From the NCBI GenBank assembly GCA_006384855.1, contig VCJN01003207.1, forward strand, positions 1 through 64,000: a stretch of DNA of 64,000 nt, read 5' to 3'. A program made the translations under genes and the position numbers. Positions 46,761-59,755 of the stretch are shown here, piece by piece. The notes under the pieces were generated by a model. It did not search any database and was not told the DNA's origin. It saw only the letters and a program-made list of their open reading frames with translations. Origin of the DNA: Tetraselmis striata (taxonomy: Eukaryota > Chlorophyta > Chlorodendrophyceae > Chlorodendrales > Chlorodendraceae). Every line of letters starts with the position of its first letter. The stretch's first letter is position 1.

Positions 46761-49486
46761 TCACAATGCGTCCATCAGCAGCTCCATCATCAGCTCCGGG
46801 TGGTCTATGAGCAGCTGCATCGTCTCTGGCGCCTCCGCCTTGATGCGCCGGAAGTTGGCCTTGATGAAGCCGAGTGCGACGGCGCGGATGTCGGGCAGCT
46901 CCCGCATGTGCGCGCCCACAAACCACTGCACCGCGTTGTCCACGGTAAGGTGCCCCTTGCAGCGCGCGACGCAGAAGTCGTAGAGCGCCTGCACCTGGTA
47001 GCACTGCGCCAGCAGCATCACGTCGATCATCTCTTCATCGTCCACCTGCCGGCAGTCGACAGAGCGGGGGAGTGCAACACGGAGGCTGCTCAGGCGCTGG
47101 ATTCACAGCAGAAGCCTCCCAGTGATATCCACCAGGCGCAACTCTCCACATACTAGATGTAGCTCCCCCCCCTGCCCCCCCCCCCCCCCCCCCGGTACCT
47201 CCCAAATGCCCCCCCTCCCCCCCCCCCCCCCCTCTTCTTCACCACCTGCTAGATGACCGCTGCAGTGCGAGGAGGGGTGAAGGGGAGAGGATGAGGCACC
47301 TGGAGATGGTCGGTGTAGAGATATCGCAGCAGCGCCCGGAAGGCGGATGGCGTGGTGTCGCGGATGGTGATGTCCGCCTTGCCGCGTTGCTCGCCCTCCT
47401 TGAAGCCGGAGCACAGCAAGGAGCGGAAATAGGCGCTGCGCGCCTGCAGGATGCAGGCGTGTGCCGGCACCCGCACCCCCTCCACGCAAAACACCACATC
47501 TGCGAGCTCGCCGCCATCCAGCAGGCCCAGCATGTCCTCCCGGAAGCTGGACAGCGGCAGCGGGGCGCTGGTAGCCTTCCGTCTGGCTGCCGCGGTGGCG
47601 GCCAACAGCGCCGGCGGCGGGCGCAACCCCGCTTTTATAAGCCGCACACGGTGGTTGGAGTAGTCTGCGACCGCCACGTTCCCGGCGGCGTCGATGCACA
47701 GCCCGCGCGGCGTGTTGAACGCCGCTTGCGCCGCTGGCCCGTCCATGTAGCCCAGGGTACCACGCCCTGGCATGGCCACATTGTAGCATGAGATCGTGCA
47801 GCGCGCCATCCATCAGTGCGCACAGTGACTCCACGTGCACGGCTACATGTGCCTTTCCCCTCAACTGAAAAGCAACATCGAACCAGGGGCACTTGAGAAG
47901 GCGTCGAGGCAGGGCAGCGGCACCTGCAAGCACAGACACCACGCCAGCCGGGGACACGCTGCAGATTCGGTGGTTGTCGCGGTCCGACACCAGCACGTTG
48001 TCGTCTCCATCGATGGCCAGCCCAATGGGGAAGCAGAAGCACGATTGGCTACCTGGTGTGCCCCATCAGGCCGGCCAGCCAAATGGAAGATGGTCAGCAC
48101 AAGGTTTGGAGGGAGTCAGTCGGGTTGAACGCCGTGTCATAAAGCCGTGCTAGTCTATAATGCACAAGGCTTTGGCTTGCCGTGCATGCACGTTTTTCAA
48201 TCATTAATAGTCGCTGCTATTATTGTTCGAGCTGGAGCAATCGTTATTAATAATATTGACGCATTGCGCTTGTCGCGATTTTATCAACGACCTCGCACAA
48301 GCGATCCAGGCGGGAAACAGCGGCCGGGAGATCTCACCCACGCCCGTGGCGTTCCCCGGCAAGCCGTTCCCCGCGAGCGTGCTGACGATGCGCCCGCCAC
48401 CCTCTGTGCCGGAGGAAATTTTTCTCACGGCGTGATTGGAAAAGTCCGCGACAAAGATGTCACCGGCGCTGTCGACGGCAACGGCGACGGGGGTGCTGAA
48501 GGCCGCCTGCGCGACGGGGCCGTCGATGTAGTCGGCGCTGCCGGTGCCCGCGAGAGTAGAGACGCTGCCCCTGCGCTGGCGGCTTGGCTGTTGAGATGGA
48601 GCTCTGTTGTCTGGAAATGGTGGGTCGCCGATGTCCTGCGTCCCAGGCTGGTTGCCACCATCGCCGTCGCCTTCGGCGCTGGCGCCAGGTGTGATGCACC
48701 GGATGCGGTGGTTGTTGCTATCAGCGACGATGATGCCCCCCAAAGGATCTATCGCAAGGCCAATCGGCATGCTGAACCAGGCCGCGGTAGCGTCGGTGGG
48801 AGAGTCCGCGAAGCCCACGACGCCGGCGCCTGCTAGCGTGGACACTTCTCCGTTGAGCGCGATGCGTTTTATCTTCATGTTCGCTGAGTCCGCCACTAGC
48901 ACACTGCTGCCGGCGTCCACCGCAACGCCCAAAGGGTTATTGAACTCGCCCACGTCACCGCCACCAGCCAGTGTGGAGCACTCGTGCGGTGGCTCCGGAG
49001 CCAGCACCCGCACGCGCTGGTTCATGGCGTCGGCCAGAAGATAGGCGCCGTCCGCTGGGCGCACCTGTGATAGTCAGGTCCCGACGAGAAACATGCTGTG
49101 ACAAATACAAATATTACTTCCTGGCAGAATAGTGTATATCATGGTCAGCGCAGAAAACATCCGAGTTTGTGGCGACATGCCTTCATCTGTCGATTGAATA
49201 CAGCTCAATAGTTTTTGGAAAGCAATTAATGTAGAAATTGGAAATGCGCTGCCTGTCAGCGGCAAATAATACGAACACGATGATTGACATTTTGAATTTT
49301 ATGAAATAATCACTATAATATATTAATCATTAATTCCCGATTCTTTATTAAAGTCGTTACCCGTTAATTCATACTCACCGCAAGGCCGAACGGGAAGTGG
49401 AATGACGCCGCGGCACCCGCCGCATCCACAAACCCTGGCGTTCCTGCGCCGGCAAGCGTGGTCACCTCCACAATCCGCCCCGCCAT
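46761..49486 (-). CDS. NHL-repeat protein fused to BTB/BACK domain
   Basis: Five exons in frame: 49379-49486, 48338-49064, 47924-48052, 47300-47766 and 46761-47045. The product is 571 aa. The N-terminal ~370 residues form about five to six NHL-type repeats, each with STLAG-x-G, then a P-x-G-(L/V)-A-(V/I)-D strand and (V/I)AD-x-x-N-H-(R/A)-(V/I)-R, for example GLAIDPLGGIIVADSNNHRI and GLCIDAAGNVAVADYSNHRV; these fold as a beta-propeller. A BTB/POZ domain follows (LADVVFCVEGVRVPAHACIL, ARSAYFRSLLCSGFKE, FRALLRYLYTDHL), then a short BACK-like helical end (QCYQVQALYDFCVARC). BTB proteins usually dimerise and serve as CUL3 E3-ligase adaptors; the propeller would then select substrate. That role is inferred. 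The ATG at 49486 may not be the true first exon. Confidence 0.82.
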
Positions 49487-52436
49487 GCTAAGTTGGCACG
49501 TCGCAGCGTGTCTGCAGGTTTGGATATTGAGTGCGGCGAGTCCTCCACCGGCGAACAGGCTGCGTTGTGCGAGTGCGAGATGCTTGAATATGGTATTCTA
49601 TCGTCGGTACTAGTCGCTACGTGCTGGGTCGCTACCGGTACCGCGGCACCTGCGCCGGCGACGAAAGCAGGGCGGCCTGCTGCTGCTGGCTATCTGTAAG
49701 GATTAGTCGTAGCCGCGGGGTGGTGTATGATATATGGTACACCCCTCCACATAAGTTTGGGGTCCTTTTTGGCTGAATATGAAATGAAAAATACTAGGGC
49801 ATCTAAACGTAGGGCTTTAGGGCTAGAACCCGGGAATGTTTTAGGTTGTTATAAAACCTTTTGCTTGATAGGGTCTGAATTATAACCTAGTACCCTAAGA
49901 ATAGGGTATTGCGATCTGGCGCGGGGCTCAAAGGGCATGACGCAGTGATGCACAACAATACATGTTATTGGCACATATATAATGGCCCACATGCATAGAG
50001 CATTGTATGGTGCAATGCCCGTAGATGTGTGAGGAAACATAGTAGCTCGCGAGTTGGGTGGGTTTGGGTGGGCATAGTCACGTAAGGCAGAGTGGGCACA
50101 CGTGCGTGTGACGATGCTAGGACCAGTGCAGTTCTGCCCACTGCAAGCGACACCCCCTTGACTTCAAACGCTTATAGCGGCTCAGGGAGTGCTCCAAAAA
50201 TTCTAAAAAAATGCGCAAAAAAATCCTTGCGTCAAACGCGAGAGGTAAATTTCTGTTTTTGAGCACCTAATTTGCACGTTTTGACCACTTTCTAGCGATG
50301 AACATAAAATACATCAATCACGGCATCATTTCGCAACACTCAGCCTCAACATGGGGGCGTAGCTTTGCGCTATGTGTGTCCCCTTACTCCATACGCATTT
50401 GTGTGACAGTGTTATGAATGTAGATGCACACGGGCGGCGCAAACTTGCCACATGCTCCCTCTCTAGCCATGTCCTCGATGGCCAACAACATTATGTTGTT
50501 TTCAACATATTATGATTGCTGACATTCAAGCATTTAATAGCGCGCTGCTATGTGGCATTCAACTTGTGATTCGGCGCAATTGCCATGCGTGCACGTGACC
50601 CCCATTGATGCGCTCTCGCCTAAGCCAAGGAGGGCTCAATAAGCCTTTCATGCGTGAGTAGGCAACAATACCAGCACCATTTTTGCTTTGGCCGAAAATC
50701 ACGCCATGTAGTGGTGAAACTGTAATTTAGGGCTTGTGCAATACCCTTAGTGACCTAATCTTGGTGCCCCACACATGTTGCAGGTGAAACTTACACTAAA
50801 GATGGCAGCATGTCAGTACGGCGTGGATTTGCGCGTTGGATGTATGCGTACGAAGGGATGGCGCAACTTGTTATTTTCCAGTGCAAGTTTTACACGCATT
50901 GATTTGCCATTTCTCGAGGGGCGCAGAATGACGCATGCCATGTCACACGGTTAGGCCTAGAGCGCGCCCCCATTTTTTCCCAAGTCGACCTCGCCCTTAG
51001 TCACTTGCATGCAATTGCCCACGCCGTATTTTCTACATGACATGCGCATGTCGAACAAAACTGCAAAACCAAAACTTATGTGGAAGGGTGTATATAGCGT
51101 CAGCATGGTCGCGTGGCGCCGGAATATACTGTCCCACAAAAGTTCGCCCTGTGCCTTGTCCCACAAAAGTTCGCCCTGCATGTGCGCGCATCGCGCTGGG
51201 CACTAGCATATGGCGAAAACACGGATACAAGTAGTCTTTTACTTAGAATACCGAAGGTTAGCTTCCGTGACCTTGCTTTGGTTGCAGCGCACTCTCCGAA
51301 ACATCGCACTGATGCGTCATTTTCTGTACAGGTAGTGTTTTTTTTGCCGCTTTTCAACAGAAAATGGCACAATACGATATTGTACGCGTTCCAGCTTCAT
51401 GGGGCTGCGCCTGCCCCCAAGCTTTTACGCACGGATAATATGATAGCAAATGAATAAATTATGGGAGTATCGTGCCATTTGGGTGATGACGTGGCATCGC
51501 AGCCGTGCACGCGCCACTACCCCTACTGTTTTGTCAGTGCTCGAAAGGCCTAAAATTGTAGTTTATTGGCAGCATAACCCGCGACGTGCTATCTGTCCCA
51601 AACTTCACCATGTGGATAGCCGAATATCAAAGTCCGTCCCATGCACTGCTGCCACAACGCAGCGCGCGAGGTTCGGGAGGAAAGATAGGCATTGTGCCAA
51701 AGCACCGAATACTGCGAAATCGCACAGAAATTCCTACGCATTGCGAGCAAAAAAATTCTACAGGTTTGGGGAAACGCTACAATGAAGAGTTGTGTGTTTA
51801 CTTGAGAGTAGAGACCTATAGTGAGCTTAAGTCTGAGGCACTATGGGTTGCACCTAGGTGCCCGTTACTTACGGGGCCTAACATTGGGCTCGAAATTTGA
51901 AAACGACATGTTTTGGGGCTCCCAGACCCCTGCAACGTTAGCAAATGGCAATTCTGAGCGCGAAACTTCGGGCCATGCACGTACCAACTGAAAGCGTTTT
52001 TCCCATGCGCTTTCCAACGCGACCTCTTAATACGCCTCAATTCGACACCGTTGCACGAATATATATATGCCTCTTGATATACCTCCCAAAACTGCAATTG
52101 CAACAATTGCTCCAACACTGCCGGCGCTCAGGTTCATGTACCCTCTCGCGAAGAGACTCATTGTTACTCAATAAAATCACGGAGTGCTCGCATGACACCA
52201 CTGTGTCAGCGAATTTGGAAGAATATCGCACCTATACTTGCCCAAAACCGTTACTTATATGATCCGAACTTGCTTACAATGCTAAAAATGGGGTGATGTT
52301 GCGGTTATTGTTATACCGCTTTATCACACACTTCTCCGCGCCAAAAACAACCGAATTTTTTCGATTTAAGACGATGCACTCAGTGGCTATTGACTACTGC
52401 ACCCGCGGATGGTTGAATATTTGGGAATGGGACAAG
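49487..52436. other. Gene-free AT-rich region
   Basis: Nearly 3 kb without a believable exon; frames are short and their translations lack motifs. A short direct repeat with TCCCACAAAAGTTCGCCCTG lies at 51131-51150 and 51160-51179. Probably decayed mobile DNA next to the transposon. Confidence 0.5.
51131..51179. repeat. Two-copy 20-bp direct repeat
   Basis: TCCCACAAAAGTTCGCCCTG occurs twice, 29 bp apart start to start. Confidence 0.75.
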
Positions 52437-52614
52437 ATTATAGCGTAAACGGTAGAGGCCACTATACTTCACTTATGAGTCACTGAAAATGGGACAGTTT
52501 ACTAGCTTTAAACCCTGTGCAGGTTTTTAGGGTTCGCGTGTACTGGCACAAAGTACATGATCACTTGGTGGCGGCGGAACGAGGCAAAGGCGGCGGGTCG
52601 AGGCAGGTTCTCCG

Positions 52615-52638
52615 AAGGTAGGTAGGTAGGTAGGTTGC
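52615..52638. repeat. (GTAG)n microsatellite
   Basis: About five GTAG units lie between the left TIR and the transposase start. Confidence 0.8.
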
Positions 52639-52723
52639 CGCGAAGTCGGGGCAGTTCTCCGCCTCCCACACCTGCCTAACCGTTCTCGCTGAAACAAGTA
52701 GGAAGTAGGGCTGCGGGGTCAGT

Positions 52724-54051
52724 ATGGGTTCCCCCTTGCGGACTATCGACGAACTTGGCGCTGCACTTGAGCGGGCGGAGGCACTTCTTCAAGCGCATGA
52801 GGGAACGTTCGGTAGGGAAGTTCTTCTCGAGATGGCAGCAAGTTGTATCGGGTCTGCCGTCGGCCGGCCCGTCTCCTCGCGTGGGGCAGCATTGCGTGAT
52901 GTTGCGACCTTCGAAGAGTCGTTAAGGGGGGGTGCCCAGCGCCCCACTGCGTCTTTGGCCGAAGTAGTGGCGTCTAAAGAGGGTGCCCCAGGCAGCCCCG
53001 GCATGCAAGGCAGCGCTAGGCGTTCCGACACGGCAGTTGCAGGCGCCCCACGGCCCACCCCGGCTGAGGCTGAGGTACAACCACACCATATCGGTAGTCA
53101 CTGGCTTCCTGCCGAAGACGGCCACACTGAATATGCCGACTACAAAGCGGTCAAGTCGGTGATCTCAGGCCTCCCTACTAAATGGCGGTTTTTGTATGCC
53201 TCGGCGGCTACAAAGGTATGCTGCCCCTCGTCAAATAATTTCCGCGTGCAGGTAGCATTCACCTGCGGTCGAACCAACGGACCTCTGTTTGTTTACAGGT
53301 GTACCAGTGCCGGCAGCATGTAGCTTGCCCGGCCCGGATGCGCGCGGTTGTCAACAAGCAAACCGGCAGGTGGGAGTTGCAGTTCAGCAACGATGTTCAC
53401 ACGACTACACTTGTCGATATCCGTGGTGGGGAGGGTGTACCTCAGTCGCTTCGGGGCATACTGCAGCCGCTCCTGCTTCGGGGAATGTCGCCAAAGAATG
53501 CGTTGGAGCATGTACCACGCTCGACCATACGCGCTGCCGGAGTCTTGGATGGCATGCGGCCCCAGCTCCTAACTCAGCTACGGCGGTGGAAAAAGTATTT
53601 GATCAAGCTCGGCAAAGGAGCGTTTCAGCTCACATCTTTTCACGATCTGCGCGAGTGGGCCGAGTCAAAGGCATTGCCATCAGGGACTGCGTTGGATAGA
53701 GTGTCAGAAACTGACTTGGTTGTGCTCCGAGACGGAGTAGATGAGGAGTCGAGTGCTGTGGCGTTTTCTTCACTCGAGCTCTTGACCACGCTTCGGATGG
53801 CTTTGCTTTCTGGACTGCCCTTGCACCTTATGACTGACGGCACGCACAAGGTGTCGTTCAACAAGTGGGTCCTTCTGACAGTCGGCACGACTACGATCAG
53901 AAAATCCAGCTTCAAACGGAAACTCGTCAACACGTTCTTGCCAATTGCGTTTTGCTTCGCTCGCTCTGAGACTGCGCCTGCCTTTCTGACACTCTTTCGG
54001 GGTCTCTCGCTGGTCCTTTGCCTTTCGCCGGGTCTCGGTGGATGGGGTTGA
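52724..54051 (+). CDS. Truncated MULE-type transposase
   Basis: Two exons, 52724-53215 and 53299-54051, joined in phase 0 (413 aa). The N-terminal ~140 residues are unrecognised, with low-complexity linkers. Exon 2 opens with a Cys/His cluster (VYQCRQHVACPAR ... VHTTT) like the FLYWCH/WRKY-GCM1-type zinc fingers of Mutator-like transposases. Helical DNA-binding sequence follows, and then the start of a DDE catalytic core: LMTDGTHKVSFNKWVLLTVG, with the first catalytic Asp in TDGTHK, and LPIAFCFARSETAPAFLTLF after it. The frame then runs into a stop, so the second Asp and the Glu of the triad are absent. Downstream frames do not restore them. The enzyme is therefore probably inactive. Confidence 0.72.
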
Positions 54052-55463
54052 CTGCCTATGCGGCAATGTTTTGTGTCAGTTTCACGCGCAAACTAATTCG
54101 CCGGCCGGGACATGAAGCAATTACCACTCCATGCCTGACGAAACAGAGACAACTAAGTAAAGGCGGGAGGGGGGGGGGCGTACTGCCACATCCGGCAGTC
54201 CAAATGTTGCGGCCCTAGAGGTACTCGGGCCTGCCTCGTCGGGTGGGGGTACCTGTCGCACAAGGTTGACACGACGATATTTGTGTTTGGTTCCCGCCAT
54301 TCCGTTAGTTCCGAAGGAGGACAGAACACATTCGAGACTACCCAATAATAGCACGCGGGGTGGTTGTGGAAGGTGGGGCGCACTGCCACGGGCGCAAAAA
54401 TACTTCGCGCAGCCCTAGAGGTACTGGGTCCTGCGTCGTCCTTTGTTGGAACCTGTGGCGGGGCAGATTACATGCAAGAGTGTTAATTCATGAACCACCA
54501 TGCCCCCCCCCCCCCCACACACACACACACATCCCGTGTATTCCATAGGTCTTACCGTGCGCATGGATGTCTCGCCTTTAGCCTCCGAGCCTGTGGTATC
54601 CGGTACGCCCTCACCCCGGCCTAGTACGGGCGCATGTCCTGAGGGTGTGACTGCCGACGCGCCGGCTACCTGCCCGCCGCTCTCGCCAGCGTTGCTATCG
54701 CCAGGCGTAGCAACCAAACCGGCTCCATCGCCAGCTGCAACCAAGCTGCTCGGCAACCTTTCTGCCGCTGACGGGCCCTGACCCTGACCCGCCACTGACT
54801 GCGTGTCGGCATGTCTACGTCCAGCGGCCAGGGACGCCACGCGACGGGAGCGTCGGGCAGGTCGAGCAGACACAGCCCTTGGCCGAGAGGGTCGGGCGGG
54901 CCGGCTGGCGGACTCTGGTGAGGGTTGTCGCGTGCGGGGGGGGGGCTGTGCTAGGCAGCTCCAGCGGGATGGGGCCTACACCAGCCTGCACGGCAGTAAG
55001 TAAGGGCGTGAGCTGCGACTCTCGATAGGAAGTAGGGCAGGAGGGATAGGGACGCAGGGACGTAAGAGGCGGCAGCATCCCTACTCACCAGCCGTGCAGA
55101 CCTACGCCGAAGGTAGGCGGAGTCCATTCATGTCACGGATCCGGGCGTCTCCGCCATTTTATGAAAGTTAAGACCCCGCAGGCCAGTGAGTGTCGCGTGG
55201 GATCCTATGAACGGCTGCCGGCCACGGTTTGGGTTCTGGGGCGGCCTTGGCGGTGGTGGAAAGGTAGTGGTACTGCGCAGCCCCCCCCCCCCCCCTCCAC
55301 TCGAGTGGGCGGGAGAAGGGATGGCGGCGGCGACGGCGAGTACAGTACTTTGCGCTGTATATGTATGTCTGTAGTACATTGTTTGGCGCGTGAGCTAGTA
55401 AATTGTCCCATTTTCAGTGAGTCAAAAGTGAAGTATAGTGGCCTCTACCGTTTACGCTATAAT

Positions 55464-58400
55464 ATTGCGCTTTTCTCGGTTGAATGGCATCCAATAATAT
55501 TGCCGTATACATACCCACGCAACAGTGAATTCCCGCGTGTTGTGAGATTTGGGCGGGGGGCGGGGGCGGGGGGGGGGGGGGGGGGGGGCGGCAGAAACTA
55601 CCGCACCCACATATATATATACTATATGAAACCATATATATATCACCATATTCTTAAGTAGGTAATCATACGGTATGTATTGTGAATGAATGTATTATCA
55701 GAAATACTGCAGTGCGCTGTTGCTATATATGCTAGCACTGATATGCGGGCGGTCTCATATCCGCGTTATATCGTCATCGCACCGCACTAGAATGTCGGAA
55801 TTTGCGTAATAAATGACCCGCTTTATCGGAGCAAATTTTGAACGCGGCCAATTTTCGCAAAACTCTTCGGCAGAGTTGGAAGACCTTTTCAAAACATTGT
55901 GAATCTGCCATTACAAGTCAATTTGGACATTTCCTCATCCCACCCCACTTCGCAAGGTCAAGTATTGCATGTGTACTGCACACTCATGTTTTCCGGGCAT
56001 AATCTTGTTGTCCGTTCTGATTCCCTGACACTTTCAATTGGTTTTCGCATGCCTTAAAGTGCCTAATATACCCACCGGACCGAGTTTCGATTGGACATGT
56101 TTATCATGAATTATGCAATGCACGGATTTTATTTAGCACGTAGTTGTGGTCCGCCCTTTTGCTTAAGTACTTAGGTGCCACAACTACTAGTCTAGTGGCA
56201 TTCGACCCTGCCTCGACTGCGCCGCGGTCATAGGCGTCCATCTCAGAAGTGCTTGCCAGTAGCGACTAGTATCAGTATCCCCGTGGATGCCGGCATCCGC
56301 CACATGGCTAGCGGTGTCCGTGACGCCGCCTTCATCCAGTGAATGAACGACACCCTCCCGAGATTCCTCCACTGAAATCTCCGACATCAACAGCCCCCGC
56401 CCTTGTTTTCGTTGACCCATAGCTCGAGCCCGTGCTTGGCCGAGGCAGCTTCAACGCAACTTACTCCACCCGCTAGTACAATCACTTCATCAACAATGCA
56501 ACATGGCCTGCTACACCACGGCGGTGTGCAAGGCGTGGGGGCGCCTTCATGCGACTACTGTTGGCCACCTCAGCGATGCGAACGCCCGTGTGCTGGAGCG
56601 GGAGGCGAGGTCGCGCCGGACTCCACAGAGCCAACGGCATGCCTAGACCAAGTCAAAAACTCCCGGCTGACTTTAGAAATGAGATGAGCACTCTCCTTGT
56701 CACATGCAGGGGACGGAATGATCTTGTCGGGCAGTCGGGCGTGTGGACGGTAGTGGCCATCCCAACCGCGCGAACGGTCTTGACTCCGCCGGACGGTCAT
56801 GACTCTGCGGGGGAGAGAGGGCGGTGAGACGCTGCCGGGTACTTCTTTTTGCTTAGCCCATGCTTGGCCCCGGTGGTTCGGAGCGAGATCATCTTGTCAT
56901 GGAAAGAGCACAACAACCCCTGTCACTGCGAGTCGACATCTAACTAAGGCGACGCGCTCATGAACCATCCGGCACATGGAGACGCTCACTGGTTAGTACA
57001 GCACGATGCTATCGCATACGCATATCGCAATCAACGCTGTGTTCACGATCTGGGCCTCGTTGTTTGCGGGGAGGTGGGTGACTTGTTTCAAAAAGCGGTG
57101 CCTCTCGGCAACACTGTATACCCAGGGATGAACTCAAGGATGGGTGCCGGATGCATAGCTCTCCCTCCCGGCCTTCAACGCCGCGACCGGGAGCTATGAT
57201 TCTCGGAGCTTGAAGCCCACGCCATTGGAGTTCAAGACTAAGACAGTTTTTGATACGGGGTCAAGTATAATGCGGTGCCCCGGGCCACAGCTGTATATCG
57301 ATCTGAGCGCTCCATGTTTGGCGACATGCAACGGGGGATGGCAGCGCGGAATACGGCGTGGCACAACACCGACGGGGCTGGGGCAGCATAAGCGCGGCCC
57401 ATTTCGAGACATCTTGGACATGTCGTGATGCCGGAGTACACGGGCATGGTCTTTGGCACAGCGGGTGAGGTGAGCAAGGGGGTGCGCTGCACGGTGCGCG
57501 CTGTCGTGTGCTTGGCCGCGGATCGGGGTGCACTTTCATCGCGCGGGGCACTCGGTGCACCACCGGGGCTCACCAAGAGGCCTTCGAGGCCTTATTCCTA
57601 AGAGATTTCCTCGGAGTCTTGAGCTTGATGGCGGCTGAAGAGCGTGCTCGCTGCCTCATCAAACGGCGCAGATTCATCCGCCATCCTTTTGCCGAAGCTG
57701 CACGGCGTGTCCGTGGATTACCCTTGCACATCCCAGACTCTCAATTGGGCGCGCATCACTCATCCATCCCGCCTCGTGCGGGATGCCGGCCGCTTTTATG
57801 CGGCTTTGGTTGATCTTTAGTACTGCGTTTTTAGCAGTGGATTACTAATGGACATAATGTAGTTCACACAAGTATCACCAACAATTTACACCAGTCCACA
57901 TAAGTCTTTGCGCATAGAAATTTGCGCGTATCCTCGCCTCGGTGCCGAAGCCATGGGGCCACGGGGGCATGGAGCCTTGTAATCCAGTGTCTGCAAGCCT
58001 CCTACGCCAAGGAGGCAGCCGTTTCTCCCGGGTATCGCACTTTGACATTGTTCTTTGGCAATGGGATTGCATGGCATATGGCTAAAACCTCAGAAAAAAC
58101 GGGCGATGAATAGTGGCAACTTGTTGGCGGCGTAGCTACCATCCGTCGCATATGCCCGCGCGCTGTCGGTGGTGGGTGGACGTATGCATGCGCTGTAAGA
58201 CGACCGAGCTTGAGCCCAATCCATGCGCGCTACCGATGCAATGCTTGGCATTTCCCTTAGAGTGTGCCAGTAACCATGTCGTCGTGATGGGGCTAATCAT
58301 CCCCCAATTTTCCAAGCTGCAAGATAAGCGCCGTTGGCCGCGCCTCGCTGGGTGAAAGTAGCACACATAAAGTGCCTTCGATTCCATAGGTGCTTGCCTA

Positions 58401-59643
58401 TACCGCCCGCACCGTAGCGGGCTAAGCACGGGCTGGCCCCCTCGACCACAATGTCGCCCATGTTACACATGTCTGCGTGCATGTTATCACACATGTCATC
58501 CATCATCCAAGGGGAAAAGCCAAGATGATGACGTGGTCCGCGCGACGTGGAGACCTATCCAAGGGGTTCTCGCGCCTAGGAGCTTGCGTGGAAGGGCACA
58601 TTACATGCCCCCATCATGCGCCCCCGCCCACAGTGAGTGGGTTGGCTGGGATACCGGAACATGGGGGAACTTTGACAGGCCATAACATCCCGACGTTGTA
58701 TTAGACTGGCCTGTGCATTAGTGCGTCGGAAAGCGCAGGTCACGGGCTTTCCATTGCACTAATTTACAGCCCGATATGATAAAACGCCGAAATGCTATGA
58801 ATTAAAACTTGATTATTGCAATATATAGGACTGATTCTTGCAGGGCGAACAACCGGTTTGCGAATGTCGCATGCAGCCCGCTAGCTGACCATAGACTCCA
58901 AACCATGCGCCGCGCGGCATGGGGTAGGTGGCCAACACATGTATCTCGGCGACCATGGGAGAAAAACACGGTTCTTTATGTCCAAATGTCGGCGTGCCGT
59001 GCGCTCAAACCGTTTAGAGCCCGGCCGTGCAACACTTGTTACACTGGTAGTGCCGCAAGACAGGCCACGCGCGCGCCACCGCATTGGCCTTAGCATACCA
59101 TGTGCACGCTCTTTCACGGGTATCCTCTCAATGGCTGCAACTACGTAGACTATGCGTGGGTTTACCGACTAGAAGCGACCAAACCCAAATCATACCCATA
59201 GAAACATGCAGAGACTTTTGTGGGATGTTGTACATTCCTTGTCCGCTCATCAGTATGTAGTTCAGCGTTGGTCTCGAACTCATCCAAGTTGTCCCATGTT
59301 GGATTCCTGGTCGATGTATTTCGGCAATATATCGGCGGCCCGGCGGGTCCCGGGTTTACGCATTGAGTCCTTCGGGGTTTGAGTGAGATGGTCCATGAGG
59401 AGAACGGCCACGCCAGACCTACGACTGCCGGTTGGCGTAAGCAGAGGTCATAGGGACGCTGCAAGGGTTTCACTGGTACCAGTCCTGTCACGGGGGCGAA
59501 AGAAAAAACAAAAAAAGATGTCACTTGCTGGGGCGGCTTCGGCCGCTGTCCCGAGGCGAACTGTACAGTAGTCGCTACCTTTCTTTGTCTCATCTATACT
59601 GATTTCGTCTAGGAGTGTGACACCGCCTAGCTAGTACTATAAT
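55464..59643. other. Gene-poor region
   Basis: A G tract lies at about 55571-55588, followed by a TA-rich stretch. Frames at 56400-57810 are moderately GC-rich, but none shows a motif or splice-consistent continuation. 58100-59200 is similar. A diverged SINE copy closes the region. Probably old mobile DNA. Confidence 0.5.
59233..59566 (+). mobile_element. Second, diverged SINE copy
   Basis: Aligns with the SINE at 21930-22169: CCTTGTCCGCTC at the start, GGATTCCTGGTCGATG at the decayed B box, TTTCGGCAATAT, GCCAGACCTACGACTGC, and the tail GGGGCGGCTTCGGCCG. It carries an extra ~60-bp A-rich stretch near 59470-59525. The B box has lost its consensus and no clear target duplication remains, so this copy is older. 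Confidence 0.75.
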
Positions 59644-59755
59644 TACATGAGCTAGCAGCAGAAGGCGATATCAGGAAATCACCAAAAAAAAAGGACAATC
59701 AGAAGCTAGTACTATCAGGGGTCTCCGATATCGCCTTCTGCTGCTAGCTCATGTA
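59644..59755. mobile_element. 112-bp MITE with perfect 29-bp TIRs
   Basis: 59644-59672 (starting TACATGAGCTAGCAGCAGAA) is the exact reverse complement of 59727-59755. The 54-bp interior includes an A9 run. A 13-bp direct repeat containing ACTATCAGGGGT lies at about 59711-59723 and 59758-59770, around the right arm. One arm plus part of the interior recurs at 21722-21784. Confidence 0.8.

Larger units (their letters stand above)
52437..55463. mobile_element. Mutator-like DNA transposon with 71-bp TIRs
   Basis: Terminal inverted repeats of about 71 bp lie at 52437-52507 and 55393-55463. Both begin ATTATAGCGTAAACGGTAGA when read inward and differ at only a few positions. The interior holds a transposase-like gene at 52724-54051. 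A clear target duplication was not found next to the TIR ends. The right half (54052-55392) has no transposase continuation, but has two diverged direct-repeat blocks (about 54175-54260 and 54385-54465) sharing CCCTAGAGGTACT. It is probably a truncated or internally rearranged, non-autonomous copy. Confidence 0.8.

Noticed and set aside
56400..57813. Several plus-strand frames that might be a second transposase half
   Set aside because: They lie outside the TIR-bounded element, and no DDE residues, zinc finger or family motif could be found.
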